DNA of 64,000 bases from JAZDFC01 sp043808235 (lineage in GTDB: Bacteria > Bacteroidota > Ignavibacteria > Ignavibacteriales > Melioribacteraceae), in NCBI GenBank assembly GCA_043808235.1, contig JAZDFC010000095.1, positions 62,001-126,000 on the forward strand, given 5' to 3'. Made by a program: the position numbers and the translations under genes. Position 1 is the first letter of the stretch, and each line of letters starts with the position of its first letter. The notes under the pieces are model-generated. The model did no database searches, had not been told where the DNA came from, and worked only from the letters and a program-made list of their open reading frames with translations. Shown here one piece after another: positions 1 to 8,961 of the stretch.

Positions 1-2
1 GT

Positions 3-1949
3 AGTTATTCATTTGATATTCCGCTTAACCTTGGGATAGGTTCTGATTATCAAATCAGAATTGCCAGTACTACAAATCAAAAGATTGAAGACTACAGCGA
101 GAATTTTCAAATAACTATGCTGCCCCCTGTAGCCGAATTCGAAGGTGCGCCGAGATTTGGTGCGGACACACTTACTGTTCAATTTAATGATTTGTCAACC
201 GGACAAATTGTTAGCCGTTATTGGGACTTTGGCGACGGTGGAACAAGTACAGAAACAAATCCGGTTCATTTCTACGGGGCAATCGGTTCATATACAGTTT
301 CATTAACTGTAACGGGGCCCGGTGGATCGGATACAAAGAGGCAAACAAATTATATAAATGTTGCGGCATTTTCTGTTTCCATACCCAATGAAAATTATGT
401 AGGTTTGAGTATTCCATTAACGGTTGGATTTCCAACAGATTTTAATCCAACGGTCAGTAAAGTTTATTATAGGCGCGGCGGTGAATCAAACTTTATTTCG
501 AACAACTTAACACGAAGCGGAAATTTATTACTCGGTGCAATTGCTACTGAATTTGTAACAATTAGAGGTATCGAGTTTTACATCACCATTTCTGACGGAC
601 AAAATAGCTTTACTTACCCGGCGACAAATCCTCAAATTCAACCGGCAATAATCCGGATTCGGGCTCAGAATATGACGGCTCAGAAGAATTTGTCCAATCA
701 AAAATATCAAATGATCTCTATTCCTCTTGAATTATCGGATCCAGGTTTCATTCCCGTTTTAGGCGATGACTTTGGAAATTATGATGTAAATAATTGGAGA
801 GTTTTCCGTTACCAACCATCTATCTTCGATTATCTCGAATATCCAAACATTGAGACCGGACTTGTTCCAGGTGCAGCTTTTTGGCTCATTGCACGAGATG
901 CAGCTTCGTTTGATGTTGACAATGCTATTTCTCTCGAAACAACAAATGCATATCCAGTCACTTTACAACCCGGTTGGAATCAAGTTGCAAATCCCTTTCC
1001 CTTCCCGGTATCGTGGTCAAGCATCGGTAATATGCAAATTCTTAATCAAGCCCCGGTTTACTGGAATGCGAATGATGAGGCTTATAAATATAATCAAACT
1101 ACCATTCAACCATGGGAAGGATATTTTGTTTACAATGATCCTTCGAATGGGACATTTGAAATTTATTTTCCGCCAAAGGAAAGTGTTGGTTTCCAAAAGT
1201 CCGGAGAGGTTATTTACTCCACTGTGGAAAACGAATTTGTCATACAATTAAGCGCTTGTGGAATTAAATCCGGTGAAAAAGATACGTACAATTTTATTGG
1301 AATGCTTGAATCAGCAAAAGATGATTTAGATATCAAGGATTTTTTAGAGGCTCCCTCGATAAAAAATGTTACTCAACTTAGTATCATAAGGGATAAACAA
1401 AAATTCGCCGGTAATTTTGTTTCGACCTCGGACGAAGGAATTTACTGGGATCTGGAATTAAAGACTATTTACGATGATGATGTGGAATTGAACATTGAAT
1501 ATATTTCACAGTTACCTGCGGGATTTAAAATTTATTTAGTCGATCAGAATGAACAGAAAATCCTTCCATTATTTGATTCCTCGGTTCATATTAGTTCATC
1601 AAATGATGAGATTCGATACTTACGAATAATTATCGGAACTAACGAATACGCAGAAAAATTTACAACGGGATTTACCCCCATGATTGAAAAATTTGAACTC
1701 AGCCAAAATTATCCGAATCCTTTTAATCCGGAAACAGTAATCAGTTATCAGTTACCAGTTATCAGTAATGTACAATTAAAAGTATACGACATTCTCGGGA
1801 ATGAAGTAGCAACACTGGTTAATAAAACACAAGAGCCGGGCGTTTACGAAGTTGAATTTGACGGAAGCAGTTTTGCAAGCGGCGTTTATTTCTATCAGAT
1901 TAAAGCCGGTAATTTCATTGAGACAAAGAAGATGATTCTTCTTGAATAA
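3..1949 (+). CDS. T9SS-sorted surface protein with PKD domain (5' end outside window)
   Basis: The reading frame is open from base 3, so the N-terminus is missing. The first visible residues (YSFDIPLNLG..DYQIRI..DYSENF) resemble the end of a Kre9/KNH-type Ig-like domain. A PKD domain follows at about 130-365, with the hallmark YWDFGDGG. The middle 300 residues have no family I recognise. The last 85 residues are a type A T9SS sorting domain (FELSQNYPNPFNPETVISY, KVYDILGNEVATLV, GVYFYQIKAG, KKMILLE). The protein is therefore expected to cross the outer membrane by T9SS and stay on the surface or be released. A terminator follows directly, and the next gene is on the other strand. PKD and Kre9-like domains usually mediate adhesion or glycan contact; no catalytic motif is visible. 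Confidence 0.85.
   Translation, partial: SYSFDIPLNLGIGSDYQIRIASTTNQKIEDYSENFQITMLPPVAEFEGAPRFGADTLTVQFNDLSTGQIVSRYWDFGDGGTSTETNPVHFYGAIGSYTVSLTVTGPGGSDTKRQTNYINVAAFSVSIPNENYVGLSIPLTVGFPTDFNPTVSKVYYRRGGESNFISNNLTRSGNLLLGAIATEFVTIRGIEFYITISDGQNSFTYPATNPQIQPAIIRIRAQNMTAQKNLSNQKYQMISIPLELSDPGFIPVLGDDFGNYDVNNWRVFRYQPSIFDYLEYPNIETGLVPGAAFWLIARDAASFDVDNAISLETTNAYPVTLQPGWNQVANPFPFPVSWSSIGNMQILNQAPVYWNANDEAYKYNQTTIQPWEGYFVYNDPSNGTFEIYFPPKESVGFQKSGEVIYSTVENEFVIQLSACGIKSGEKDTYNFIGMLESAKDDLDIKDFLEAPSIKNVTQLSIIRDKQKFAGNFVSTSDEGIYWDLELKTIYDDDVELNIEYISQLPAGFKIYLVDQNEQKILPLFDSSVHISSSNDEIRYLRIIIGTNEYAEKFTTGFTPMIEKFELSQNYPNPFNPETVISYQLPVISNVQLKVYDILGNEVATLVNKTQEPGVYEVEFDGSSFASGVYFYQIKAGNFIETKKMILLE
1742..1769 (+). 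repeat. Four 7-bp tandem repeats inside the sorting-domain codons
   Basis: CAGTTAT, CAGTTAC, CAGTTAT and CAGTAAT follow each other without a gap and encode SYQLPVIS in the T9SS sorting domain. The unit length is not a multiple of three, so gain or loss of one unit would shift the frame and remove the sorting signal. Confidence 0.75.
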
Positions 1950-1978
1950 TTTTTGGATTGATAGGAATTGAAAAATTG

Positions 1979-2010
1979 AAGGGAGGTTTGATGCTTCCCT
2001 TTTCTATTTT
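1979..2010 (+). terminator. Rho-independent terminator of the PKD/T9SS gene
   Basis: The stem AAGGGAGG / CTTCCCTT has 8 pairs with one G-U, a 7-nt loop, and is followed by TTCTATTTT. It starts 29 bp after the stop codon. Confidence 0.7.
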
Positions 2011-2065
2011 AAATTGCTTACCAGGCGAATATGGATAAGGAGTTTATTAAAAGTAAAATAGTCAA

Positions 2066-3169
2066 TTAAGGTAAAAGTGATTCACCGGTTTCGGAATTAA
2101 AATAATGTATCTTGTCGATATTAAAACAGAGTTTTGCTTTTTCAGATTGTTTTAATTGAACTCCGGATGTAATCCTTGCAATAAACTGTTCATTATCCAT
2201 CGTAAAATAAACGAGTGTTTCATTGCCAAGCGGTTCAATAAGATCAACGTTAACAGACATTGACTGATATTCTTTCTTTGAATCACTATCGATCGAAATA
2301 TTCTCAGGCCGGATGCCGATTGTGATTTTCTTATTTACATATTCTTTCAATCTTGGGAATATCTTATCTGTCAAACCAATGGTGAGTGTTTCTTTATTGC
2401 TAATGAAAACCGGTTTGTCTGCCTCTTTTATTGTACCTTCAATAAAATTCATTGCCGGGCTTCCGATGAATCCTGCTACAAATTTATTCGCTGGAGTGGA
2501 ATATAAATTCATTGGTGTGTCTATCTGCTGAATAACACCGTCTTTCAAAACTACAATCCTATCTCCCATCGTCATTGCTTCGGTTTGATCGTGAGTAACA
2601 TAAATCATTGTAGCGCCAAGCTGATGATGTAGGCGGGATATTTCAGTTCTCATTTGCACTCGTAGTTTTGCGTCAAGGTTACTCAAAGGTTCATCGAATA
2701 AAAATACTTTCGGTTTACGTACGATTGCTCTTCCAACCGCAACTCGCTGCCGCTGCCCACCCGAAAGCGCTTTCGGTTTTCTATTTAAATATTCCGTTAA
2801 TCCGAGTGTGTCTGCCGCGAACTTTACTCTCTCATCGATTTCAGTTTTATTAAACTTTCTAAGCTTGAGACCGAATGCCATATTTTCGTAAACCGTCATG
2901 TGCGGATAAAGAGCGTAATTCTGAAATACCATAGCGATGTCGCGATTCTTTGGCTGAACGTTATTAACAAGATTACCATCAATAACAATTTCGCCTTCGG
3001 AAATTTCTTCCAGTCCGGCAATCATTCGCAGCAACGTTGATTTACCGCAACCAGAAGGACCGACAAGCACAACAAACTCTCCATCTTTAATTTCAATATT
3101 AGCGCTCCGAACTGCACGAATATTGCCATCATAAACTTTGGATACGTTTTTTAATTTAACTACCGCCAT
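2066..3169 (-). CDS. ABC sugar importer ATP-binding subunit (MalK/UgpC/MsmX type)
   Basis: This is the cytoplasmic ATPase that powers a sugar ABC importer. Visible motifs are Walker A GPSGCGKST (residues 37-45), signature LSGGQRQR, Walker B VFLFDEPLSNLDA, and the switch histidine in THDQTEAM. About 130 C-terminal residues form the TOBE/MalK regulatory domain. The length of 367 aa is normal for the family. It is the last gene of a minus-strand operon (binding protein, two permeases, GH144-like enzyme, this gene), 95 bp after the GH144 stop. MalK-type ATPases of this class often serve several importers, so specificity must come from the binding protein. Automated annotation may call it ugpC; glycerol-3-phosphate transport is unlikely in this setting. 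Confidence 0.93.
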   Translation of the reverse strand: MAVVKLKNVSKVYDGNIRAVRSANIEIKDGEFVVLVGPSGCGKSTLLRMIAGLEEISEGEIVIDGNLVNNVQPKNRDIAMVFQNYALYPHMTVYENMAFGLKLRKFNKTEIDERVKFAADTLGLTEYLNRKPKALSGGQRQRVAVGRAIVRKPKVFLFDEPLSNLDAKLRVQMRTEISRLHHQLGATMIYVTHDQTEAMTMGDRIVVLKDGVIQQIDTPMNLYSTPANKFVAGFIGSPAMNFIEGTIKEADKPVFISNKETLTIGLTDKIFPRLKEYVNKKITIGIRPENISIDSDSKKEYQSMSVNVDLIEPLGNETLVYFTMDNEQFIARITSGVQLKQSEKAKLCFNIDKIHYFNSETGESLLP

Positions 3170-3185
3170 TTTATTTCCTCTTTCT

Positions 3186-3264
3186 TAGTGTAACTTAGTG
3201 CGCTCCGTGTCTTCGTGGTAAATCCTTTAAAACCAAATTCACAAGAATGCTAAGGTTCACTTAG
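3186..3264. repeat. Intergenic repeat-like sequence of the CTTAGTG / CGTGTCTTCGTGG type
   Basis: The gap holds a phrase (TAACTTAGTGCGCTCCGTG, then TCTTCGTGGTAAA) that resembles a dispersed low-complexity repeat seen in many bacterial genomes. Only one copy is in the window, so the call rests on memory of the type. Confidence 0.35.
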
Positions 3265-5442
3265 TTAATTATCATCCTTCACAAAGCCAATTGCGTCAAC
3301 CATCTTTTTAATTTCGGGATTCGACATAAACAAATTCCAGATCAATTCTGTTCTGTAATTTTCAATCATCACTGTAATTGGCGCTTGATTTAATCCCATG
3401 TAAATCGGCGCTATCCAATTTTCTGTTTGATTAAACGCATCACGAAAACCGTAGATTCCCCAAAGCGACGAACCAAGTTCGCGATAGAAATATTTCAAAG
3501 CTTTCATCGATTCTTCCGGAGTGTACGGAAAAGATGCAAGCGCGCCGGTTGGAGTGATGGTTCCGTTATCGTCTGTTTCGTCAGCTTCATGCGGATAATA
3601 ACCCCATGGATCATCACTCGCGGTTAATCCCCAGCATGAATCGCTGTAGCCTACAAATTTATTCGGGTTAGCAGTGCAGTAAGCGTGATTGATTAATGCA
3701 ATGTTCCGGTTATTTAAAAAGTAGTTTGTGTATTTATCTTTTTTAGCAAGCGGGTCAAATCCCAAAAACGAATAATGTGTAAAGAAAAGCGGTCCACCGG
3801 TTCCAACGGCAACATCGAGTTTGATTCCATAATATTCATTACTGTTGTAATAATGATCGCCGTCGGTTGTTTGTCCCCACGCCTGCCGGTACTTGATTGC
3901 TCTTTCTGATTGTCCGGCCCACCCGGAATAATACATCGAAGCCGGCATCGGATGTGTTGGTGAAGCTATCGCGAGAAGATATACAATCATAGTTTCATTC
4001 CATCCAATAAGCGGATGGTCGCTAATCCATTCTTTATCGGGCGACCAATGCCAAAAAAGGAAATCGCTGTCCAGACTTCTCCGAAACCAATCCCATTCAA
4101 CGGCTTCCCACAACTCGGTTATATTTTTTCTAAGTAGAGTTTCCGTTTCATTTTCATAATTGAAATACTGTCTTGCAGTAAGTAATCCTTGTATGAGAAA
4201 AGCAGTCTCCACGATGTCGGCTCCGTTATCTCGTTCACCGAAAAGTGGAATTACTTTTCCATTTCGTCCATCCATGAAATGCGGAAACGCTCCATGAAAT
4301 CTATCGGCCGTTTTTAGAAACTCAGTCATCTTCAGCATTCGTTCAGCGGCTTCATTTCGATCGATAAAATTTCTTTCAACAGCAGTAACAATCGCCATAA
4401 TCCCGAAGCCGGTCGCACCAACGGCGATAAGATTTTCATCGCCCGGAATATTTTCGAGCGCCATAAAACAGTCGGGATGAGCCGAATCCCAATAGTATCG
4501 GAAACATGCTGCCTGCACCATCGACAATAATTCATCATCCGTAATTTCATGGGTCAATGAGAAAATGGCATTTGATAATTCGGATTCGTTATTCAAAATA
4601 TCTCTGAAAGCAATTTTGTAATAAGATATTTTGTCAACTTGACCTATGTAATCCGAATATCTTTCGAATCCTTTTTTTTGAATTCCAACAGGTTGGAAAT
4701 CAATTCCATCGAAAGATCGATAAATAATAATTGAATGTACATCCTTCGATTCGGGAGCTTCCCATTCGATATCGATATGTCGCTCATATCCCTTAGCTTG
4801 TTTTAATTTTGGAACCGGAAGGTTTGTTAACTCCACATACGAATCGTCCATTATTTGTATCTCATCGATAAAAATTTCATGCTCATTTTCATCAGCGATG
4901 TTCTGTAAAAAACGAACCACTCTTAATTTACTTAAATCAAGTCCGGTACCCATCGTTCCAAATATTTTCAATGGGATTTTAATTTGCGTCCATCGGTTCG
5001 CTGAAATATCCTGTATCAAGTCATCCAACACAACTGCTTTGGTTGTATTTCCATCGTAATCTTCAAGTTCTATTTTGGGAAGTCCGCTAACTCTCATTTC
5101 ATTTTTTGAATAGCACCAAAATGAAAGAGTGTTTCCAATAAAATTAAAATCACGATTGCGCCACTTCCCCGCCTCAATATTCATTTCCCAAACGCCGCAG
5201 TCTTTCGAAATCCATTTTAAAATCAATGAATTTGGCGGTGATAAAAATATATTTTCATCTATCGGGCATTTTCTATTTTTTAATTCTAAATTTGATGGAG
5301 CATCGCTCGAACCGGAACTGAAGAAATAATTTGATTCGTTTAAACTATTGTCGAAAAAAACATGGTTATCGTAGTTAGACTGTGAATTCATCGAAGTAAC
5401 TATCATTAGAAATATCCCAATAAACCTGAGATTCGTAATCAT
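3265..5442 (-). CDS. GH144-like (PF10091 glycoamylase-type) glucanase, periplasmic, divergent motif
   Basis: Predicted to hydrolyse beta-1,2-glucan or its oligosaccharides in the periplasm. Order of parts: signal peptide (residues 1-20, MIVTSMNSQ), a jelly-roll CBM-like domain (about 25-200), an Fn3-like domain (about 205-295), then the GH144/PF10091 catalytic domain (about 300-720). Catalytic-domain marks are ACFRYYWDSAHP, GFGIMAIVTAVER, FHGAFPHF, DNGADIVETAFLIQGLL, PLIGWNETM and LWGIYGF. There is no T9SS tail, unlike the 806-aa paralogue, so it should remain periplasmic. It sits between the inner-membrane permease (15 bp) and the ATPase, tying it to import. The two other paralogues here read LDQGPI near the C-terminus; this one reads LNQAPI (N685, A687). 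Family is confident; substrate comes from family knowledge and context. Confidence 0.85.
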   Translation of the reverse strand: MITNLRFIGIFLMIVTSMNSQSNYDNHVFFDNSLNESNYFFSSGSSDAPSNLELKNRKCPIDENIFLSPPNSLILKWISKDCGVWEMNIEAGKWRNRDFNFIGNTLSFWCYSKNEMRVSGLPKIELEDYDGNTTKAVVLDDLIQDISANRWTQIKIPLKIFGTMGTGLDLSKLRVVRFLQNIADENEHEIFIDEIQIMDDSYVELTNLPVPKLKQAKGYERHIDIEWEAPESKDVHSIIIYRSFDGIDFQPVGIQKKGFERYSDYIGQVDKISYYKIAFRDILNNESELSNAIFSLTHEITDDELLSMVQAACFRYYWDSAHPDCFMALENIPGDENLIAVGATGFGIMAIVTAVERNFIDRNEAAERMLKMTEFLKTADRFHGAFPHFMDGRNGKVIPLFGERDNGADIVETAFLIQGLLTARQYFNYENETETLLRKNITELWEAVEWDWFRRSLDSDFLFWHWSPDKEWISDHPLIGWNETMIVYLLAIASPTHPMPASMYYSGWAGQSERAIKYRQAWGQTTDGDHYYNSNEYYGIKLDVAVGTGGPLFFTHYSFLGFDPLAKKDKYTNYFLNNRNIALINHAYCTANPNKFVGYSDSCWGLTASDDPWGYYPHEADETDDNGTITPTGALASFPYTPEESMKALKYFYRELGSSLWGIYGFRDAFNQTENWIAPIYMGLNQAPITVMIENYRTELIWNLFMSNPEIKKMVDAIGFVKDDN

Positions 5443-5457
5443 TTTAAACCTGTCATT

Positions 5458-6267
5458 TTATTCTTTCACTCCTCCCATCATTATTCCTTTGATATAATAT
5501 TTTTGCAAAACAAGGAAGACAATTAATATCGGCATAATTGTTAGCACCGATCCAGCCATCATAAGTTCTGGGTCCTTTGTGTGTTCGCCCATTAAGTTAG
5601 CAAGCGCAACCGGCATTGTGTACATTGAGTTATCCGGTAACGCAATTAACGGCCAAAGAAAATCATTCCAGGTTCCCATGAATGTAAAAAGCGCAAGAGT
5701 TACTAGAATCGGAAGTGCAAGCGGTAAAATTACGATGCGGTAAATTTGGAAATCCGAAGCGCCGTCCATCCGCGCCGCTTCTATCAAACTATCGGGTATC
5801 GCTTCAACGTATTGTTTGATTAAAAATATTCCGAAGATATTCGCCATGCCCGGAATTATTATCGCCATGTATGTATTGATAAATCCCATCGATTTTAATA
5901 AAAGGAAAAGCGGCAGCATTGTTACCTGTGACGGAATAATCATCGAGCTGAGGAGAAGTTTGAAAAGTTTTTCCTTACCGGCAAACCGGTATTTAGCGAA
6001 AGCGAATCCCGCCATCGAATTAAAGAAAAGCGAAATAATTGTGACAGAAACCGAGAGCACGAGACTATTAAAAAAATTCCTGGATACATTTTGCCGCGCG
6101 AACAAATCGATATATTGGATGAACGTCATTTCATCCGGTATAAATCGCGGCGGATAAACATTAGCATGACCCTCGTACATAAACGAAGCAGAAATCATCC
6201 AGATGAATGGAGCGAGAGTAATCAATCCCGAAACAATTAAAAATGTGTATAGAATTGTTTTCTTCAC
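5458..6267 (-). CDS. ABC sugar transporter permease, MalG type
   Basis: Inner-membrane permease of a CUT1-type sugar importer. It has six hydrophobic segments, and the EAA loop that docks with the ATPase is visible as EAARMDGASDFQIYRIVILP near residue 170. The 269-aa length fits MalG/UgpE-type subunits. It starts 2 bp after the stop of the other permease, which indicates translational coupling, and ends 15 bp before the GH144-like gene. With its partners it should import a gluco-oligosaccharide released in the periplasm. Confidence 0.94.
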   Translation of the reverse strand: MKKTILYTFLIVSGLITLAPFIWMISASFMYEGHANVYPPRFIPDEMTFIQYIDLFARQNVSRNFFNSLVLSVSVTIISLFFNSMAGFAFAKYRFAGKEKLFKLLLSSMIIPSQVTMLPLFLLLKSMGFINTYMAIIIPGMANIFGIFLIKQYVEAIPDSLIEAARMDGASDFQIYRIVILPLALPILVTLALFTFMGTWNDFLWPLIALPDNSMYTMPVALANLMGEHTKDPELMMAGSVLTIMPILIVFLVLQKYYIKGIMMGGVKE

Positions 6268-6269
6268 TC

Positions 6270-7196
6270 TTAATTAATCTCCGTGCTTTTCTGAATTCTA
6301 AATTGAATCAATGTTACAATCATTATTATGAAGAAAAGTATGAATGCGATTGCTGCGGAGTAGCCCATGTTCCACCATCTAAAACCTTCCTGGTACATGT
6401 ACAGCACAATGCTCAACGTGCTGTTGAGCGGACCGCCTTGTGTCATCACGTAAGGCTCCGCAAATAATTGGAAGTAACCAATCATTGTAATAATAGTAAT
6501 GAACATAGTTGTCGGCGCCAGCATCGGAATCGTAATTGATTTGAATTTCTGCCACGCATTCGCGCCTTCAATATCAGCGGCTTCGTATAATTGCTCAGGA
6601 ATATTCTGCAAACCCGCAATGAATATTATCATATTATATCCGAAACTTTTCCACACCGCCATCAAAATTATTGCAGGCATTGACCAGTTCGGGTCGCCAA
6701 GCCAATCAATCTCGCTGATGCCGAAAAACCCAAGAAAATAATTTAGTACCCCAAACCGGGGATGATAAATAAAACGCCATACGATTGCAACGGCGACTAA
6801 AGTTGTTACCACCGGGATGAAATACGTCAACCGGAAAATGGATTTGTACTTAACAAGTTTCGAATTTAAAAGTAGCGCTGCGCCGAGAGAAACCGCAATT
6901 GACAATGGTCCGCCGGCAATTACAAAATAAAATGTATTCTTTAATGCCGTCCAAAAAAGCGGATCTTCAAACAGCCGGGAGTAGTTTTTGAATCCGATAA
7001 ACCGGGCATTCGAATAACTTGATAAAGCGTAAATATCAAAATCAGTGAAGCTGATAATGAATGCAGCGATTACCGGGATAAAGAAGAAAACAAAAATAGC
7101 AGTGAGCGCTGGTGCGAGAAAAAAATAAGCAGCCCTGTTGCTGAACTTGAATTGCTGAACATTTTCTAACGGATGATTTACTTTTCCCTTTTTCAT
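6270..7196 (-). CDS. ABC sugar transporter permease, MalF type
   Basis: Partner permease of the CUT1-type importer. The N-terminal helix AAYFFLAPALTAIFVFFFIP and the EAA loop EAADIEGANAWQKFKSITIP (about residue 205) are typical. At 308 aa it is a short MalF/UgpA-type subunit without the large periplasmic loop of enteric MalF. Its start codon overlaps the stop of the binding-protein gene as ATGA (7193-7196), so the two are coupled. Confidence 0.94.
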   Translation of the reverse strand: MKKGKVNHPLENVQQFKFSNRAAYFFLAPALTAIFVFFFIPVIAAFIISFTDFDIYALSSYSNARFIGFKNYSRLFEDPLFWTALKNTFYFVIAGGPLSIAVSLGAALLLNSKLVKYKSIFRLTYFIPVVTTLVAVAIVWRFIYHPRFGVLNYFLGFFGISEIDWLGDPNWSMPAIILMAVWKSFGYNMIIFIAGLQNIPEQLYEAADIEGANAWQKFKSITIPMLAPTTMFITIITMIGYFQLFAEPYVMTQGGPLNSTLSIVLYMYQEGFRWWNMGYSAAIAFILFFIIMIVTLIQFRIQKSTEIN

Positions 7197-8491
7197 TCCT
7201 TACCCAGCATCCATCTTCGTTTTTCGAGAATTAGATTAACATCTGTATCAAGCGCTTTCAACGCTTCGTCAATTGTCATCGTTCCGCGCGATGCAATTTC
7301 AGCGTACTGCTGAATTTTTGAAAACGCGATCTGTTCCCATTCCGGAATTTTTGGAGTTGCAACAACATGAAAGAATTGTTCATAAAATGCGTGGATGTAT
7401 TTGTCATTCGAGAATGTACTGTCATTCCATGCTTCCTTTACTGCAGGTAAATCGTTCACGAGTTTGTAAAATTCAATTTGAGTTTCCGGTTCCGATAGAT
7501 ACTCGATAAATTTCCAGACAAGCTCTTTTTTTTCTGAAACGGCAAACACCACCAAGCTGGAACCACCTGCCAGCGAAACGCCGGGAGTCGATTCATCCGG
7601 ACCGGGTAATGGCGCGGTCATCCATTTGTCGCTCAAATCATCCTTCATCCATTTTTTAAATTCGTTGATATTCCATGGACCGGAGATATACATATTGATA
7701 TATTTATCGACGAACGCCTGGTAAATATTCGTTACTTGCGAGATCCCGATTGGTGCAAGTTTTTGTTTATGAAAATCAATGAGATACTCAAATGATTTTT
7801 TAAATGCTGCACCGGAGAAATTTCCATAGCAGCCGTTATTTTTTAAAATGGACGAACCAGCCTGCAATCCAAAAATTACAAACGGCGCCCATTCATTTGT
7901 TGGAAGATAGATGGGATATTTATCTTCTCCGGCAAAATTCTTTTTTATTTTTTTTGATGCATCCAGCAGTTCAGCCCATGTTTTCGGCGGTTCTGCATAA
8001 CCTGCATCTTCAAGAACATCTTTCCTGTAAAACAAAACCCGTGTGTCGATGTACCAGGGGATTCCGTAAACAAGAGAATCGATTAAGTTCGTATCCCAGA
8101 TTCCTTCGAAGTAATTTTCTTTTTTTAGGGAAGAAGACTTTTTAACGAAATCATTAAGCGGCAAGATGGCTTTCAGTGCAGCGAATTGCGGAACCCATGT
8201 GTTGCCAAGCTGACAAATATCGGGAGTGTTGCCGCTTGCAAATGCTGTGATGAGCTTTTCTTGCGCAGCAGTCCATGGTATCATCTGCACTTTTACTCTT
8301 ATACCCGGATTCTTTTTTTCGAACCCGGGTACAAGTTTGGAAACAAATTCACCTTCGGCGCCCATCGCCCAAAAGTCGATTACCTTTTCATCTTTCTTGG
8401 ATGAACATGCTGTTAATATTACAACTGAGCAAAGAAAAAATTTGAATAATATTGCATCCCTAAAGGGATTTCGAATTCTGTGTTTTATCAT
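7193..8491 (-). CDS. Sugar-binding lipoprotein of the ABC importer (SBP family 1)
   Basis: Periplasmic solute-binding lipoprotein that gives the importer its specificity. The signal peptide ends in lipobox LTAC with C29 as the lipidated residue. The mature part has the MalE/family 1 pattern (VIDFWAMGAEGEFVSKLVPGF, PDICQLGNTWVP, WYIDTRVLFYRKDVLEDAG, ISGPWNINEFKKW). It is first in its operon. Its 5' end is odd: codons for NPFRDAI fall in a short palindromic repeat (8456-8469) whose second copy lies just upstream of the start (8509-8522), so part of the signal peptide is repeat-derived. An AGGA 4-5 bases before the ATG supports this start. Substrate inferred from neighbours: beta-1,2-gluco-oligosaccharides. 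Confidence 0.92.
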   Translation of the reverse strand: MIKHRIRNPFRDAILFKFFLCSVVILTACSSKKDEKVIDFWAMGAEGEFVSKLVPGFEKKNPGIRVKVQMIPWTAAQEKLITAFASGNTPDICQLGNTWVPQFAALKAILPLNDFVKKSSSLKKENYFEGIWDTNLIDSLVYGIPWYIDTRVLFYRKDVLEDAGYAEPPKTWAELLDASKKIKKNFAGEDKYPIYLPTNEWAPFVIFGLQAGSSILKNNGCYGNFSGAAFKKSFEYLIDFHKQKLAPIGISQVTNIYQAFVDKYINMYISGPWNINEFKKWMKDDLSDKWMTAPLPGPDESTPGVSLAGGSSLVVFAVSEKKELVWKFIEYLSEPETQIEFYKLVNDLPAVKEAWNDSTFSNDKYIHAFYEQFFHVVATPKIPEWEQIAFSKIQQYAEIASRGTMTIDEALKALDTDVNLILEKRRWMLGKE

Positions 8492-8522
8492 TATCCTAGA
8501 AATATTTCATCCCTACCGGGAT
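8456..8522. repeat. Two copies of an ATCCCTA..GGGAT palindrome, one inside the SBP coding sequence
   Basis: ATCCCTAAAGGGAT (8456-8469) and ATCCCTACCGGGAT (8509-8522) lie 53 bp apart. Each is preceded by AATATTNC, so the repeated unit is about 22 bp. The first copy is within the signal-peptide codons of the binding protein; the second is just upstream of its start codon. Confidence 0.75.
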
Positions 8523-8559
8523 TACAAATGTTTAATAGCGTTAACCACATGTTTTTGTA

Positions 8560-8662
8560 AACCGTTAAAACGGTTAATATTCTTTTTTGTTTTTTATATT
8601 AACCCACGACTTAAGTCGTGGGCTGATAAAATTAAACCACATCTTGCGACCGTTTCAACGGT
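8560..8662. repeat. Composite palindromic repeat, copy 1
   Basis: Three palindromes in a fixed order: AACCGTTAAAACGGTT (8560-8575), CCCACGACTTAAGTCGTGGG (8603-8622) and ACCGTTTCAACGGT (8649-8662). The first two centres are 45 bp apart. Copy 2 at 19970-20064 has the same order and the same spacing. Spurious ORFs through both copies share the peptide PRLKSWA. Confidence 0.85.
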
Positions 8663-8738
8663 TTCATACACCTTGTTGATATAAGCAGTCAATTTGAGAA
8701 TATTTAATCAAGTTGTATTTAGTAACACTTCTACATAG

Positions 8739-8863
8739 CCCCGATATTTATGTCGGGGAGTAAATTGAAAACAAGGTATGGCTTTAGCCAAATTTGTAAA
8801 AAAATAATTGGGCTGAAGCCCGGTTTTCTTTGGTTTATTAAATCCCCGCCATAAATGGCGGGG
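8739..8863. repeat. Cluster of further intergenic palindromes
   Basis: CCCCGATATTTATGTCGGGG (8739-8758, imperfect), GGGCTGAAGCCC (8810-8821) and CCCCGCCATAAATGGCGGGG (8844-8863). With the neighbouring repeats they fill most of the 470-bp gap between the binding-protein gene and the T9SS GH144 gene. These resemble repetitive extragenic palindromes that become hairpins in RNA and may stabilise or end transcripts. No gene is seen in the gap. Confidence 0.75.
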
Positions 8864-8961
8864 TTATTATCCATAAAATCGCAAAAGGATGAGAAGAAAA
8901 ACAAATAATAAAAACCATAATGATATTAAATACTGCTTTACTCTTTCGCAATCGAATCATA

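Noticed and set aside
8226..8684. 152-codon plus-strand ORF antisense to the binding-protein gene
   Set aside because: Its end is read through palindromic repeats (shared PRLKSWA peptide with a similar ORF at 19942-20151), so it is a product of the repeat.
8456..8863. CRISPR array in the repeat-rich gap
   Set aside because: The palindromes differ from each other and have no regular spacers; no cas gene is present.
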